This document shows positions 16,033-23,986 of a stretch of 64,000 nucleotides of DNA, piece after piece. The notes under the pieces are model-generated. The model was not told the origin of the DNA. It made no database searches and worked only from the letters and a program-made list of their open reading frames with translations. Positions within the stretch are counted from its first letter, which is position 1. Each line of letters opens with the position of its first letter. The translations under genes were made by a program, and so were the position numbers. Source of the DNA: Crocinitomicaceae bacterium (GTDB lineage Bacteria > Bacteroidota > Bacteroidia > Flavobacteriales_D > Crocinitomicaceae); the NCBI GenBank assembly GCA_030727405.1, contig JANRBR010000028.1, positions 90,549-154,548 on the forward strand, in the 5' to 3' direction.

Positions 16033-16935
16033 TTATTCTATTGGATGTTTCCTACATGAAACATGCGTTGCACTCACTTCGATTTGGCCTAAATAAATTC
16101 CTCCGTAACCAACTTGATGAATGACGGTATTTTTCCCTCCTTTGTTCTTGTGAGCGGATGGAGCATCCATGAATGTGTGCGTGTGTCCACCAAGTATTAA
16201 GTCAATGCATTCGTTTTCCGAAGCTAACTTTACATCACTTGGTTTTTCTGAGTTCGTATAACTATAGCCCAAATGCGACAAACAAATGATGAAATCACAG
16301 CCTTTTTCATGCAGCATCTTTGCTGTTTGATTCGCTGTGCTGATCGGTTCTAAGTATTTCGTTTGACCAAATTTATCCGATGGCACCAATCCTTCTAGCT
16401 TAATCCCAATGCCAAAAACACCAATTTTCAGTCCTGCTTTCCGGAAGATATGGTATGGTTTTGTTTGATCTTTTAAAATGGTATCTGAGAAATCGTAATT
16501 CGCACATAAAAATGGGAAATTCGCGTGCTTTTGAGCATTTAAAAATCCATCGAGGCCTATGTCGAAGTCATGGTTCCCCATGGTTGCGGCATCGTAGTTC
16601 ATGGCACTCATCAATTTCATTTCCAATTCACCATGAAACAAATTAAAATAAGGAGTACCTTGAAAAATATCACCTGAATCAAGCAGGAGAACATGTTCTT
16701 CCTTTTGGCGAATATCGTCGATTAATTTTGCGCGTTTTGCAACACCACCTAGATTTGGGTATTTCGAATGATTTGCTGGAAAAGGTTCAATCTGAGAATG
16801 GGTATCATTTGTGTGAAGGATGACTATTTTTTTTCCCTTCAGTAACTTCATCGATTTTTGAAGACGAAACGAGGACAGGAATACCCATGCGCTGGATCCA
16901 AGAAGGCTTGTTTTTAAAAATGATCGCCGTTTCAT
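16033..16935 (-). CDS. 5'-nucleotidase catalytic domain (UshA-type metallophosphatase), exported by Tat-like signal
   Basis: The 300-residue protein starts with KRRSFLKTSLLGSSAWVF, a twin-arginine-type signal (RRxFLK). The metallophosphoesterase core has the metal-ligand motifs ILHTNDTHSQ, LLDSGDIFQG, MGNHDFDIG and a C-terminal GGHTHTF. These are the catalytic landmarks of UshA and its relatives. It ends after the catalytic domain; the substrate-binding domain sits in the next gene upstream, so the enzyme is split. It would hydrolyse 5'-nucleotides in the periplasm. It is one base from its partner gene. Confidence 0.9.
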   Translation of the reverse strand: MKRRSFLKTSLLGSSAWVFLSSFRLQKSMKLLKGKKIVILHTNDTHSQIEPFPANHSKYPNLGGVAKRAKLIDDIRQKEEHVLLLDSGDIFQGTPYFNLFHGELEMKLMSAMNYDAATMGNHDFDIGLDGFLNAQKHANFPFLCANYDFSDTILKDQTKPYHIFRKAGLKIGVFGIGIKLEGLVPSDKFGQTKYLEPISTANQTAKMLHEKGCDFIICLSHLGYSYTNSEKPSDVKLASENECIDLILGGHTHTFMDAPSAHKNKGGKNTVIHQVGYGGIYLGQIEVSATHVSCRKHPIE

Positions 16936-16936
16936 C

Positions 16937-17644
16937 TTAGTAAATTCGTTTGTCGTTTGATGTAACTAATGTTCCTTGTTTTATGCATGCTTGTATGAAT
17001 ACTTCACGTAATAAGACTTTTTTATTTAGTCTTTCTACAGCGTCTTGAAAAAAGGACATCTGGTCACCGCCATTGGCTAAATAGTCGCTGGTGATCACCC
17101 AAAAATGTGTGGAACGATCGTTCATTCCGTTGATGCTTAATTTTCCTTGATTCATCTTTGCATTTGAAATTGGTTCGCCACCGGACTGGATGAGGTAGGA
17201 TTCAATTTTAGCTAAGCTACTCATTGGAAGTCGTACCCAAACCACTTCATTGTCAAAGGGCATTAATCGAAAGATATCTCCTCGACTTACGGTTCCTTTT
17301 CCAATGGAACTTCTCAATCCGCCATTTGTTAGCAGGCAAAATACAGGCTCTGATAAACGCACATATGCGGTTTCATGAACAAAAAGTGCATCGGTGGTCC
17401 AGTTGCCTAAAAGGCTATTTGGCCGACCACTTTCTAACGAAAGGTCAGAGTTGGCAATAACTTCGCTCATCACGAGCTGTACGGAATCTTTATAAGGTTG
17501 AATGAACTGTGCTATTTTTTCTTTTTCTACATTCGATTCTTGAAGTCCGATCTTTCCACTTGAAGGTAAAATGACCTCTAAATGAGAAGAGCAAGCCGTC
17601 AGGCTTGCTCCAATCAAAATATATAAGAGGATTCTTAGGGTCAT
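16937..17644 (-). CDS. 5'-nucleotidase C-terminal (nucleotide-binding) domain lipoprotein
   Basis: A 235-residue lipoprotein (signal up to LTACSS) carrying only the 5'-nucleotidase C-terminal domain (PF02872). Visible landmarks include NSLLGNWTTDA, LTNGGLRSSIGKGTVSRGD (the conserved N-GG-R-x8-G/D box) and SDYLANGGDQM. In UshA this domain binds the base and sugar of the substrate. It lacks any metallophosphatase motif, so it needs the downstream Tat-exported catalytic protein, encoded one base away. The gene order is C-domain first, then catalytic domain. It overlaps the endonuclease gene by 4 bases. Confidence 0.9.
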   Translation of the reverse strand: MTLRILLYILIGASLTACSSHLEVILPSSGKIGLQESNVEKEKIAQFIQPYKDSVQLVMSEVIANSDLSLESGRPNSLLGNWTTDALFVHETAYVRLSEPVFCLLTNGGLRSSIGKGTVSRGDIFRLMPFDNEVVWVRLPMSSLAKIESYLIQSGGEPISNAKMNQGKLSINGMNDRSTHFWVITSDYLANGGDQMSFFQDAVERLNKKVLLREVFIQACIKQGTLVTSNDKRIY

Positions 17645-19905
17645 TCGATGATGAATTCACGTTGAACTGAACCGTATTCAGTACCGACGTTGATCATATA
17701 CATTCCCGATTTAAATTCAGTTGTCTCTAATTCTAGTACAGGAACTTGAACATTGGATGAAGATTTAATTACTCTACCCTGCATATCCGTAATGGTATAT
17801 TCAACGATGTCTAAACCATTCACTTGTGCAAATAATTTATCCGTTGCTGGCACTGGGAATACAGAGAAATTAATTGCTATTTTTTCCTCTATTCCGACAT
17901 CGCACAATAAATAAGACATGTTCGCAAAGTTCACATGACAAGCAAAATTCACGGAGTCAACATATGGATTTCTGTTTGCTTGTTTACTGAAAATAAATTC
18001 ATTTCTTGCGATTTCATAATTATCAGGTAAATCATTGAAATGCCAAGTTTTTAAAGATTCTTGGCTTTGATTCGCCGGTATTTGCCAGTTGTTCCCAAGT
18101 TGACCGTTATACGCAGTCGCCATGTAAAAAATCGAACGAGCTGCATTTCCTTTTTGTGCTTCACGAGGCTCGTAAACCAACTGATTACCGCTATATCCAA
18201 CATTACCTTCTAAGTAAGTGAATACAACGTTTCCATCGATGTCCATCAAAGGAAGGTTACTTCTTGGAGTATTCGCTTGTTGCAAATTTGTAGGATAAAG
18301 GTTGTGTTGGTCACTGTATTCTGGTTTTTCTGGGTTGTCACATGGGAATGTTGGCATCCAAGAGTGACTGTACGTATGCTCACGTGAGTAACCTAAAGCG
18401 GACCAGTCGAAAGGCTCATCAAACACCTTGCGTTCACCAGAGTAAACACATGTTACAAAGGACTGTCCATTTGTCGTGTCACGAATCTCAAATTGATTCA
18501 TAACGGTCGTTTTATAATTGAAATACGAAACAACCGTATGCGGATTGATCAACGCACTTAAATCACTTAGGAAAGTTGCTGAACCTGAATTAATCCCAGC
18601 GTAATAATTTCCAATTTGCTCACCTTGGCTTGTTACGTTTCCGATCGCAGGAGCAGTTGTTTTGTAGTTTTCAAATCCTGTTGGACCATTGAATGCAAAT
18701 ACAGCAAAGTGGTAGTTTTGATTGGCAATGATTCCGCGTGGAGTAAATCCAGTCCCGCTTCCGATGTATGCAACACGAGCATCTCCAACGACATCTCCTC
18801 TTTTGTAGCTGGCACCATCCGTTGGTATTCCTGTAACGGCAGAACCATTTTTCCAAAGCACGATGTAATTTTCAGCGTTCGTTCCAGCGGAGTATTGTCC
18901 ACCAATCGTGTATGCTTTTACCAATGGGAAAGTTAGGTTTGATGGATTCATAGTTGGCTCGGTAGCCAAGTTGTTTGTACCTATTGCGTATAGGTTGATG
19001 ATGTATGGATTCTCGTCACTGTCATTGTTCGCTATGGAAATGGTTGCTGAGCGCGTTCCAGCTCCAGTTGGAGTGAATGTCAAAGAGTAATTATTACTAC
19101 CTAGTCCAGCTACTGTTCCAGATGTTAGGTTGATGCCAAATTCAGAAGCGTTTGTCCCTGTAAAGGTTACGCCGGAAAGTGTTAACGCGGAAACTCCTGT
19201 GTTTTCAATCGTCACAGTTGTTGCAGCAGTTGTTCCAACTACATAGGTTTCATTATTTAAAACAGTTGTCCCGTTGACCTTTACGTTAATCTCCCTTGCT
19301 GGAGCAACATAAGGAAAAATGTCTAATAAATTTCTTGGGATGATTTGGTAATTCGCGTTGAATTGTCCCAATTCGCCAACAATGGAAATCGGACCAGTTG
19401 GAATGGCTGTTCCATCGATGTTTGTTGAACCATTGATTCGGACATCAAATGAGCTTGTTCCATTCCAAACTTGTACAGTACTGTTTCCAGTAGCAAAGTT
19501 TCCGGTTTGAACAAATGTCACATTGTCGAAGCGAACTAATTGTGCTTCCAATGATTCATTTCCACTAGAAAAAGGAATTGTTTGAGGCTGAGGCAATACA
19601 CCAGGTCCATGATTGACAACGGTTGTCGTTGGTGATAATTCCAATAAGCCACTAAAGTCAAACAACACACCAGTTGCTGTAATAGAATCTCCACGTTGCA
19701 CGGAAGAAACGTTTGATCCGTAACAGGCAATTCCAGCAGTTCCATCCTGAATGTATCGAATGTTTCCAAGTTCGCTACCATTGGTAGCCACACCAGTTAC
19801 CGTTACTGTTTGACCAATTCCTAGGTTTCTCACTTGAGAAATGGTTTGTGCTTTGATGCTGAAAACAGCGAAAAAAGCAAGGGCACTAAGTATTCCTTTT
19901 GTCAT
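17641..19905 (-). CDS. Secreted endonuclease I with OB-like domain and T9SS type A sorting signal
   Basis: A 754-residue surface or secreted nuclease. In order: signal peptide (about 1-19, ending AFFAVFSIKAQ); an OB-like domain (about 20-130, GQTVTVTGVATN, RYIQDGTAGIACYG) as in the extracellular nucleases YhcR and ExeM; an Ig-like choice-of-anchor repeat (about 205-310); an FN3-like segment (about 315-435); and an endonuclease I domain (about 440-665) with REHTYSHSW and DQHNLYPTNLQQAN, containing the catalytic histidine region. The T9SS C-terminal sorting domain spans about 675-754 (FPVPATDKLFAQ, DMQGRVIKSS, GMYMINV). It is 2 bases after the TonB receptor gene and overlaps the next gene by 4 bases. 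Confidence 0.92.
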   Translation of the reverse strand: MTKGILSALAFFAVFSIKAQTISQVRNLGIGQTVTVTGVATNGSELGNIRYIQDGTAGIACYGSNVSSVQRGDSITATGVLFDFSGLLELSPTTTVVNHGPGVLPQPQTIPFSSGNESLEAQLVRFDNVTFVQTGNFATGNSTVQVWNGTSSFDVRINGSTNIDGTAIPTGPISIVGELGQFNANYQIIPRNLLDIFPYVAPAREINVKVNGTTVLNNETYVVGTTAATTVTIENTGVSALTLSGVTFTGTNASEFGINLTSGTVAGLGSNNYSLTFTPTGAGTRSATISIANNDSDENPYIINLYAIGTNNLATEPTMNPSNLTFPLVKAYTIGGQYSAGTNAENYIVLWKNGSAVTGIPTDGASYKRGDVVGDARVAYIGSGTGFTPRGIIANQNYHFAVFAFNGPTGFENYKTTAPAIGNVTSQGEQIGNYYAGINSGSATFLSDLSALINPHTVVSYFNYKTTVMNQFEIRDTTNGQSFVTCVYSGERKVFDEPFDWSALGYSREHTYSHSWMPTFPCDNPEKPEYSDQHNLYPTNLQQANTPRSNLPLMDIDGNVVFTYLEGNVGYSGNQLVYEPREAQKGNAARSIFYMATAYNGQLGNNWQIPANQSQESLKTWHFNDLPDNYEIARNEFIFSKQANRNPYVDSVNFACHVNFANMSYLLCDVGIEEKIAINFSVFPVPATDKLFAQVNGLDIVEYTITDMQGRVIKSSSNVQVPVLELETTEFKSGMYMINVGTEYGSVQREFIIE

Positions 19906-19907
19906 AA

Positions 19908-22658
19908 TTAAAATTGAATTGCAAGTGAAAGATTAAAGCGGAATCCACCACCAAACATAACGGTAGCTGATTTCGCATCGAAGTTATTGTAAATGTCATT
20001 TGCATTGTTCGTTGCATCTGAAATGTACATGTGATTTAAAGCATTTGTAATGGATCCGGTAGTGAGTAGTGAGAAAGACTTAAATGGAATTTTATAACCA
20101 GCAAAAATGTTCACTAACGAATACGAAGGCATTTTCCAAGAATCACGACCACCGTTTACACCTTGTAAACTAAATGGATCGAAATTCGCGAAATTGCGAT
20201 CAAAGAACTGCCATTGAATTTTAACGTAAAGGTTTTTGATTGGCTCATAGCGCAAGGATGCAGCAAGAGCAGTTTGAGCAGCGTCACCTACGTGTACACC
20301 TTTGGCATCAAAACTAAACTCCAGTGAATCGTATTGAGGAATGAAAACCGTTTTTGATGAATTCCAGTACCATTGTCCGATGGAAAGCATGACATCTCCA
20401 GAGAGCTTCTTATTGATTTTAAAGGCAGCATCAAATTCTCCTCCGAGGTGCACAGCATCCATTCCATTGATGTTTACTCGAATGAATTCAGTTGGATCAT
20501 TTGGGTCAGGAACTGCCACACCATAAGGGAAAGGCTTATTCTTCCAATTCGTAGCATAGGCATTGACATTGAAACCAAAGTTCTCTGTTGCGAAATTATA
20601 TCCACCTTCAACCGATAAGATCTTTTCATTTACGATCTCACCAAAAAACGAATTGGTATTGTTGTCGATGACGTTGGAAAATTGAGGAGTTCGATTGAGG
20701 TAACCCACATTAATATAGGTTGTGGCATTTTTTTGAACCTTATAGCTCACACCGGATTTGAAGGTAAATCCAGGGAGAAATTTCCAATCTGTCGCGTAAT
20801 ATTTTAAATCTTTGTTACTTGCGTCGTAGGTAATACCTTCATAGCTGATCGTATCCGTTGCACCAATTCTTAACACCGTATCGCCTAAATCCAAGACGCG
20901 TTTTTGAAAGCGATCCACCCCTTTGTAGCCATTTAGTATACCCGATAAGTTAACGAAATAGGAAAGTTTTTTTCCGGTGTATTCCATTTGTCCGAATGCG
21001 CCAGACCATTGTACGATGCCATCTCGGTCTGCGTTAAATGCATTTTTGGCTATTTTGTCACCGACTCTTTGCATAGGATCGGCATCGTTTTTATCTGCGG
21101 TACTAACAAAGTAATCTCCACCAAGTAGATTGCTTATGATTTGATAATGCGCACCTTGGTAATAACGGAAGTCGATTCCACCTGAGAACTCCAAGTTTTT
21201 ATTGTAAGTATAATTGAATTGGCTCAAATATCCGGCCCAGAAGTGATTGTTGACACTTGACAGTATAATTTGACTCGCTTTAATTTGAGTTGGATGATAA
21301 ATAGGATCTGTATTGGGTGTTCCAAAAAGAGAATTTATTTTATTTTCTTGGATAACTAAGTCCCAGTTGATTAATCCAGAAGAATCTCTTAATAGAGCCG
21401 AAGAATTAAAGATGCTTGTACCACCACCTCGACCAATAGAAACATAGGCGATGTTGGAGATGGATAGTTTGTCGTTAACCGTCCAGAAATCTTTTAAGGT
21501 AAATTGTGGTTTGGAATAATAATTCAAGCGTTCGTTAAGCACTTCTCTTTTACCAGAAATCGAATCTGTTTCATATCCCCAATGTTGGTTGAAGCGTATA
21601 CCCATGTTCGAAAAGATCATGTTCGTGTCAATCGCTGCTCCAAGGTTCCGCGCAGTTGATTCATTGAAGTATTGAATGGCTTGAGTGTAGGAGCGTTGAC
21701 CATGTTGTTGTGGTGCTGCAAACGCAGAAAATGTCGTTAGGTGTTTGTTTAGTTTTTTTGAAACCTTTATGTAGCCAAATTTCCCCTCGCTTTGGGTGCC
21801 ATAAACCCAACCAGTTGCTTGTTTGTAAGACGCTGAAAAGGTCAAGCCCCAACCAGATTTAGTCATACCAGTATTATAGGAAAGGGTAGAGCGAAGTAGG
21901 TTTCCTGTTCCGTATTCTTGACGAAACGTCCCGCCTGGTTTGTTTGAAACGCCTTGAGTAATGATGTTGATTGTTCCACCAATGGAAGGCATGGCGATTT
22001 TTGTCGCACCTAAGCCACGTTGAACTTGCATTTGTGCAGTAATCGCATCTAATCCAAACCAATTGGACCAATACACCGCTCCATTTTCCATGTCGTTCAC
22101 TGGAACTCCATCAATCATAACACCTACATTTCGCTGATCGAATCCTCGGACATTAATGCGCGCATCTCCATCACCACCACCTTGTTGAGTAGCATAGACA
22201 CCCGGTGTACCATTTAGTAACATAGGTAAATCCCTTGATCCTAATTCTTCCGTAATTTTTTGAAGTGGAATTTTTGTTACGGCAACAGGGACATTTTGCG
22301 AACCAGCTAAATTTCCGATGACTTTAATTTCTCTATATTCTTGGCTTGCACCTATAAAGAAATTACAGACAATAAATGGTTTATCCACATCGATTTTTTG
22401 CGTCAATGAATCAAATCCCATCATTTTAAACGTGATGGTATAAGCGCCATAAGAAACATTCGGCATTTCGTAAATACCTTGAGAATTGGACAATGCTCGT
22501 TCAACCACAGAGCCAGAAGCATTGTAAAGCGTGATTTTTGCCCCACTTAACAATTGATTGGTAGCATTCTCACTAACTTCTCCAGTGATCTTTGCAAATG
22601 TTTGACCGAAACTCCATGCGGACAAACAAAGGATAAAAAGGGTGAAAAGATGTTTCAT
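19908..22658 (-). CDS. TonB-dependent receptor with carboxypeptidase regulatory-like domain
   Basis: A 916-residue outer-membrane transporter. It has a signal peptide (to about 19), a carboxypeptidase D regulatory-like domain (about 22-105), then a plug domain (about 120-225) with ARINVRGFDQRN and VMIDGVPVNDMENGAVYW, and a large barrel ending in a beta-signal with terminal Phe (FNLSLAIQF). No SusD homologue lies beside it, so it is not a standard SusCD pair. Flanking genes encode a lamin-tail T9SS protein, a nuclease and a 5'-nucleotidase, which suggests it imports products of nucleic-acid breakdown. The substrate is inferred only. Confidence 0.92.
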   Translation of the reverse strand: MKHLFTLFILCLSAWSFGQTFAKITGEVSENATNQLLSGAKITLYNASGSVVERALSNSQGIYEMPNVSYGAYTITFKMMGFDSLTQKIDVDKPFIVCNFFIGASQEYREIKVIGNLAGSQNVPVAVTKIPLQKITEELGSRDLPMLLNGTPGVYATQQGGGDGDARINVRGFDQRNVGVMIDGVPVNDMENGAVYWSNWFGLDAITAQMQVQRGLGATKIAMPSIGGTINIITQGVSNKPGGTFRQEYGTGNLLRSTLSYNTGMTKSGWGLTFSASYKQATGWVYGTQSEGKFGYIKVSKKLNKHLTTFSAFAAPQQHGQRSYTQAIQYFNESTARNLGAAIDTNMIFSNMGIRFNQHWGYETDSISGKREVLNERLNYYSKPQFTLKDFWTVNDKLSISNIAYVSIGRGGGTSIFNSSALLRDSSGLINWDLVIQENKINSLFGTPNTDPIYHPTQIKASQIILSSVNNHFWAGYLSQFNYTYNKNLEFSGGIDFRYYQGAHYQIISNLLGGDYFVSTADKNDADPMQRVGDKIAKNAFNADRDGIVQWSGAFGQMEYTGKKLSYFVNLSGILNGYKGVDRFQKRVLDLGDTVLRIGATDTISYEGITYDASNKDLKYYATDWKFLPGFTFKSGVSYKVQKNATTYINVGYLNRTPQFSNVIDNNTNSFFGEIVNEKILSVEGGYNFATENFGFNVNAYATNWKNKPFPYGVAVPDPNDPTEFIRVNINGMDAVHLGGEFDAAFKINKKLSGDVMLSIGQWYWNSSKTVFIPQYDSLEFSFDAKGVHVGDAAQTALAASLRYEPIKNLYVKIQWQFFDRNFANFDPFSLQGVNGGRDSWKMPSYSLVNIFAGYKIPFKSFSLLTTGSITNALNHMYISDATNNANDIYNNFDAKSATVMFGGGFRFNLSLAIQF

Positions 22659-22685
22659 CTGAATGACAGGTATTGCTAACCCGAC

Positions 22686-23744
22686 TTATTTCAAGATTAC
22701 TTTTCGGATGATTTGTTGTCCGTTTGCGTCAGTCATACGAATCATGTAAACACCTTTGAAATCACTCAAATCTAAGGTGATTAAGGTTTTCGCATTCGTG
22801 TTAGACAAAACATAAACTTGTTGTCCTAAAGAATTTAATACTTGAACTTTACGGATGTTTCCTTTGCTTCTGATGTTCACGATTCCATTACTAGGATTCG
22901 GATAAACATTCAAACTGATTTCCTCTGGTTCAGAAACAGAAACAGGATTACACGAACAATCATGTACACCTAAAGAAGCCCAGTTACCGTCTAAAATTGG
23001 ATTTCCACTTGTTCCAAAAAGTGTGTCGCCATTAGCATCTAAACGAACAATCACAGGTGGAATGGTATCGTATTCTAACAATGGATCAAAAAATGAAGGA
23101 TTAGCGGTTGCTCCTTTAACTACGGTAGCTTTTCGAATCATGGAATGGTCTTTTGTTACCAAAACACCCAATCCCGTGCTGTAAGGAAATTGAGTTGACC
23201 ATGCGCCATCGTTTCCAGAGGAAGTCCCCGTTTCATTCGCTGGGTTCTCTCCGATTTTCCCAAATAAATCAACAATAACAAATCCAGGAACATTCGTGGC
23301 ATTTATTAACGTGGTAGCTGTAGTTGGCAAGGTGCCTTTCGCTAACATTAATGCATCGTTTCCATTCCAATAAAAGGAATTTGACGTATTGTATACCGGG
23401 CAATAAAATCCATCTGCTCTTGCTTGAAGAGAATCCCAAACAGGTGCTTCTTGTCCTGTTCCATTTGGATCTTGTTTGTCCAAAACAGCAACATATACAT
23501 CATGTGCAGCAACAATACCACTCAATTGAATAGAATTTGCAACAGTGGCAGTCGTTGCTCCGTTTGAATAACGAGAAACAAAATAACCACTTAAATTAAT
23601 TGGACTTGCCGTTGGATTGTAAATTTCGATTGCCTTGTTATTTGACCAACCTTCAACGTATTCAGAAATAAACAATTGCGAACAGTTTTGAGCATTCGCA
23701 GTAATTGCTAAGACACTGGTGATTAAAAGTACGAGTTTTTTCAT
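22686..23744 (-). CDS. Lamin-tail-domain T9SS-secreted protein
   Basis: It has 352 residues from the ATG at 23744, where a classical signal peptide begins (KKLVLLITSVLAITANAQ); an in-frame start five codons earlier is less likely. The N-terminal half is a lamin tail domain (LFISEYVEGWSNNKAIEIYN, then NLSGYFVSRYSN), a fold common in secreted nucleases such as ExeM and thought to mediate adhesion. The C-terminus is a T9SS type A sorting domain (NVYPNPSNGIVNI, VLNSLGQQVYV, GVYMIRM). It is the first gene of the operon and lies 27 bases before the TonB receptor gene. It contains no nuclease motif, so it probably acts as a surface binding partner. Confidence 0.9.
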   Translation of the reverse strand: MKKLVLLITSVLAITANAQNCSQLFISEYVEGWSNNKAIEIYNPTASPINLSGYFVSRYSNGATTATVANSIQLSGIVAAHDVYVAVLDKQDPNGTGQEAPVWDSLQARADGFYCPVYNTSNSFYWNGNDALMLAKGTLPTTATTLINATNVPGFVIVDLFGKIGENPANETGTSSGNDGAWSTQFPYSTGLGVLVTKDHSMIRKATVVKGATANPSFFDPLLEYDTIPPVIVRLDANGDTLFGTSGNPILDGNWASLGVHDCSCNPVSVSEPEEISLNVYPNPSNGIVNIRSKGNIRKVQVLNSLGQQVYVLSNTNAKTLITLDLSDFKGVYMIRMTDANGQQIIRKVILK

Positions 23745-23986
23745 TTCCAATAAATCCAAAAAATTTATAAAACCTTGTTTAATAAGGCGTTATAAATTAA
23801 GATCTTTTTGCATGGTTTCAGCGCTTTAGCTTCAAGGATATCACACAAAAAGTTAGAACAAATTTAAGCGTTTTTTTCAAAAAAATAAACTTTTTACGTT
23901 AATCTTTCATGAAATCCACGTTAGCTCCTTGTCCTTATTGTTTAATCCACGGACATTCCTTAAATTCGGGCTTCAAAATAATTTCT

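Noticed and set aside
23760..23986. Possible small gene or RNA in the largest intergenic gap
   Set aside because: No frame with a start and conserved features, and no convincing structured element beyond a short CCTT/AAGG inverted repeat.
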